Source of the DNA: Protonemura montana
Taxonomy: Eukaryota; Arthropoda; Insecta; Plecoptera; Nemouridae
Length of the DNA stretch: 64,000 nt
Direction: 5' to 3'
Assembly: GCA_947568835.1 (NCBI GenBank)
Contig: OX387602.1
Coordinates: 2,202,570 to 2,266,569 of the forward strand
Under the pieces are notes generated by a model. It ran no database searches, was not told the DNA's origin, and was given only the letters and a program-made list of their open reading frames with translations. The translations under genes were made by a program, and so were the position numbers. Positions 62,901 through 64,000 of the stretch are shown piece after piece. Every line of letters begins with the position of its first letter. Positions within the stretch are counted from its first letter, which is position 1.

Positions 62901-64000
62901 TAATGGTGTTTCTTTTCTTGCAATTTTGGGAACGTGCAATATAGATCGTAAAATAAGCGCCATCCAGTCAAATTGCTTCAAGTTTAGATTTTAAAATCCC
63001 CCAAGCATGGACCTGGTGCATAACGCTAGTGCGATATACTTTATAAACCCGGTCAACGCATGCAAGTGCGTGGGGGCCACGCACGAGAGCGCACTGCCAA
63101 ATATGTAGTGAACTCTAATGCGACTAATCAATGTACTAGTACATATCGGGCCGCTACACGTGCATCGTCGAGCCCGTAATGTGCACTCGTGAAAGAGTAA
63201 TGAACCGGCATCATTAGCTACAGAGTGATATGACAGGCTAATATTACCAATCCTAACTGCACCAGACTCGGCCGATGGACGCAGATAGGTTATTGGTCAC
63301 AATATTAACGCATTAACGCTAATTATAGATAATGCCTGCTTTTAGAAGTTTCGCTTAAAGTCACGTACCATGCATACGTGGAATGACTTACGACCGCATG
63401 ACCATTGTCACGTCATGGCCTAGTATATATGGAAAAAGAAAATGATTAAATTTGTAATTAATTTTCTATGATAATTCTTTTTGTCCATAAATATTATCTT
63501 GCGGCTAAACCGCGTGCCATACCCCATGCGGTATCCATCTGTATAATTACATTCGTAGTAATAGGCAATCTGACGTTTATGTGTAATGTCGGTTGTGTTA
63601 GGCTAACTCTGGGAAGGGGGGGCATGGGGGCAAGGGGGCAGCTGCTCTTTCACGTCGAATTGCTTATGATATATTTGGCCTACACACGAGTTGAGGGCGC
63701 AATTGGACCCTGGTTAGTTTGCCCTGCCGCCGCCTCGCCGCGCCAGCCGCATCAATAATTCAGACGTGCGACGTAAGTTATGAGAAATATTATTTCACGT
63801 GCGCTAGGCGTAAGGTGAAACTGACAGCTGACTGGCCGGCAACGTGCTGCATCCAGCGACGCGAGGAACGTGACGAAAACGTCAAATGCATGTCGTTTAA
63901 AACCACAACTCGCATGGGCCGCACAGGTGAACAGGAATGCCGTTAAATTCTTTTGAGTTTTCAGCACAACAACGCTCGCCGTGCGATCGTGCAACGCTTT

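Larger units (their letters stand above)
52050..64000. other. Noncoding stretch with microsatellites
   Basis: No recognisable exon or RNA gene. The longest open frames, 138 codons (57279-57695) and 153 codons (61125-61586), have no domain I recognise and lie within chance length, although the second is the best hypothetical candidate here. Simple repeats include GCTC (52843-52860), two GC tracts, a TTCGG run (55348-55363), TAAA (56921-56940), a 17-T run (55964-55980) and a 12-G run (58693-58704). Confidence 0.5.

Overview
The window looks like animal nuclear DNA, most probably from an arthropod. Composition is mixed AT-rich with GC islands, CpG is common, and there is no operon-like packing, no ribosome-binding-site pattern and no recognisable prokaryotic gene. 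Almost all of it appears to be intergenic or intronic. Stop-to-stop open frames of up to about 150 codons are expected by chance in 64 kb of this composition, and nearly every open frame here falls in that range. I recognise no host protein-coding exon, tRNA, rRNA, snRNA, conserved animal microRNA or CRISPR array. The arthropod assignment rests on the one recognisable protein family and on general sequence character; I cannot name a species.

The standout locus is at 49226-52049. It is a 2.8-kb inverted-repeat structure with two arms of about 1.34 kb that are almost identical, a 143-bp unique spacer, matching outer ends (AGACATG...CATGTCT) and a flanking 4-bp direct repeat (ACCT). This is the expected look of an inserted DNA element with very long terminal inverted repeats, or of a fold-back derivative of one. 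Each arm carries the same 231-codon open frame. That frame is the C-terminal part of a protein family I know from arthropod genomes, with a GCDTTSA-like motif, LPPT and WGW motifs and a CXC-type cysteine-rich domain. Both copies share one frameshift and both lack the N-terminal half, so this is a truncated, non-autonomous relic. The near identity of the arms points to recent formation or ongoing gene conversion.

Region by region: 1-8.4 kb is unremarkable apart from a possible degenerate transposase relic on the minus strand near 3.4-3.8 kb. 8.42-8.83 kb is a minisatellite of about 30 units of 13-14 bp, open in many frames on both strands. 8.8-31 kb is noncoding with scattered (GNC)n tracts, a 48-bp tandem repeat and one short hairpin. 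31.1-31.5 kb has small direct and tandem repeats. 36.6-38.1 kb has GC-rich and homeodomain-site-rich blocks that resemble a regulatory region. 38-49 kb is noncoding and ends in a 22-C tract. 52-64 kb is noncoding with microsatellites.

No set of genes works together here. The two protein-coding remnants are inverted copies of one mobile-element gene.
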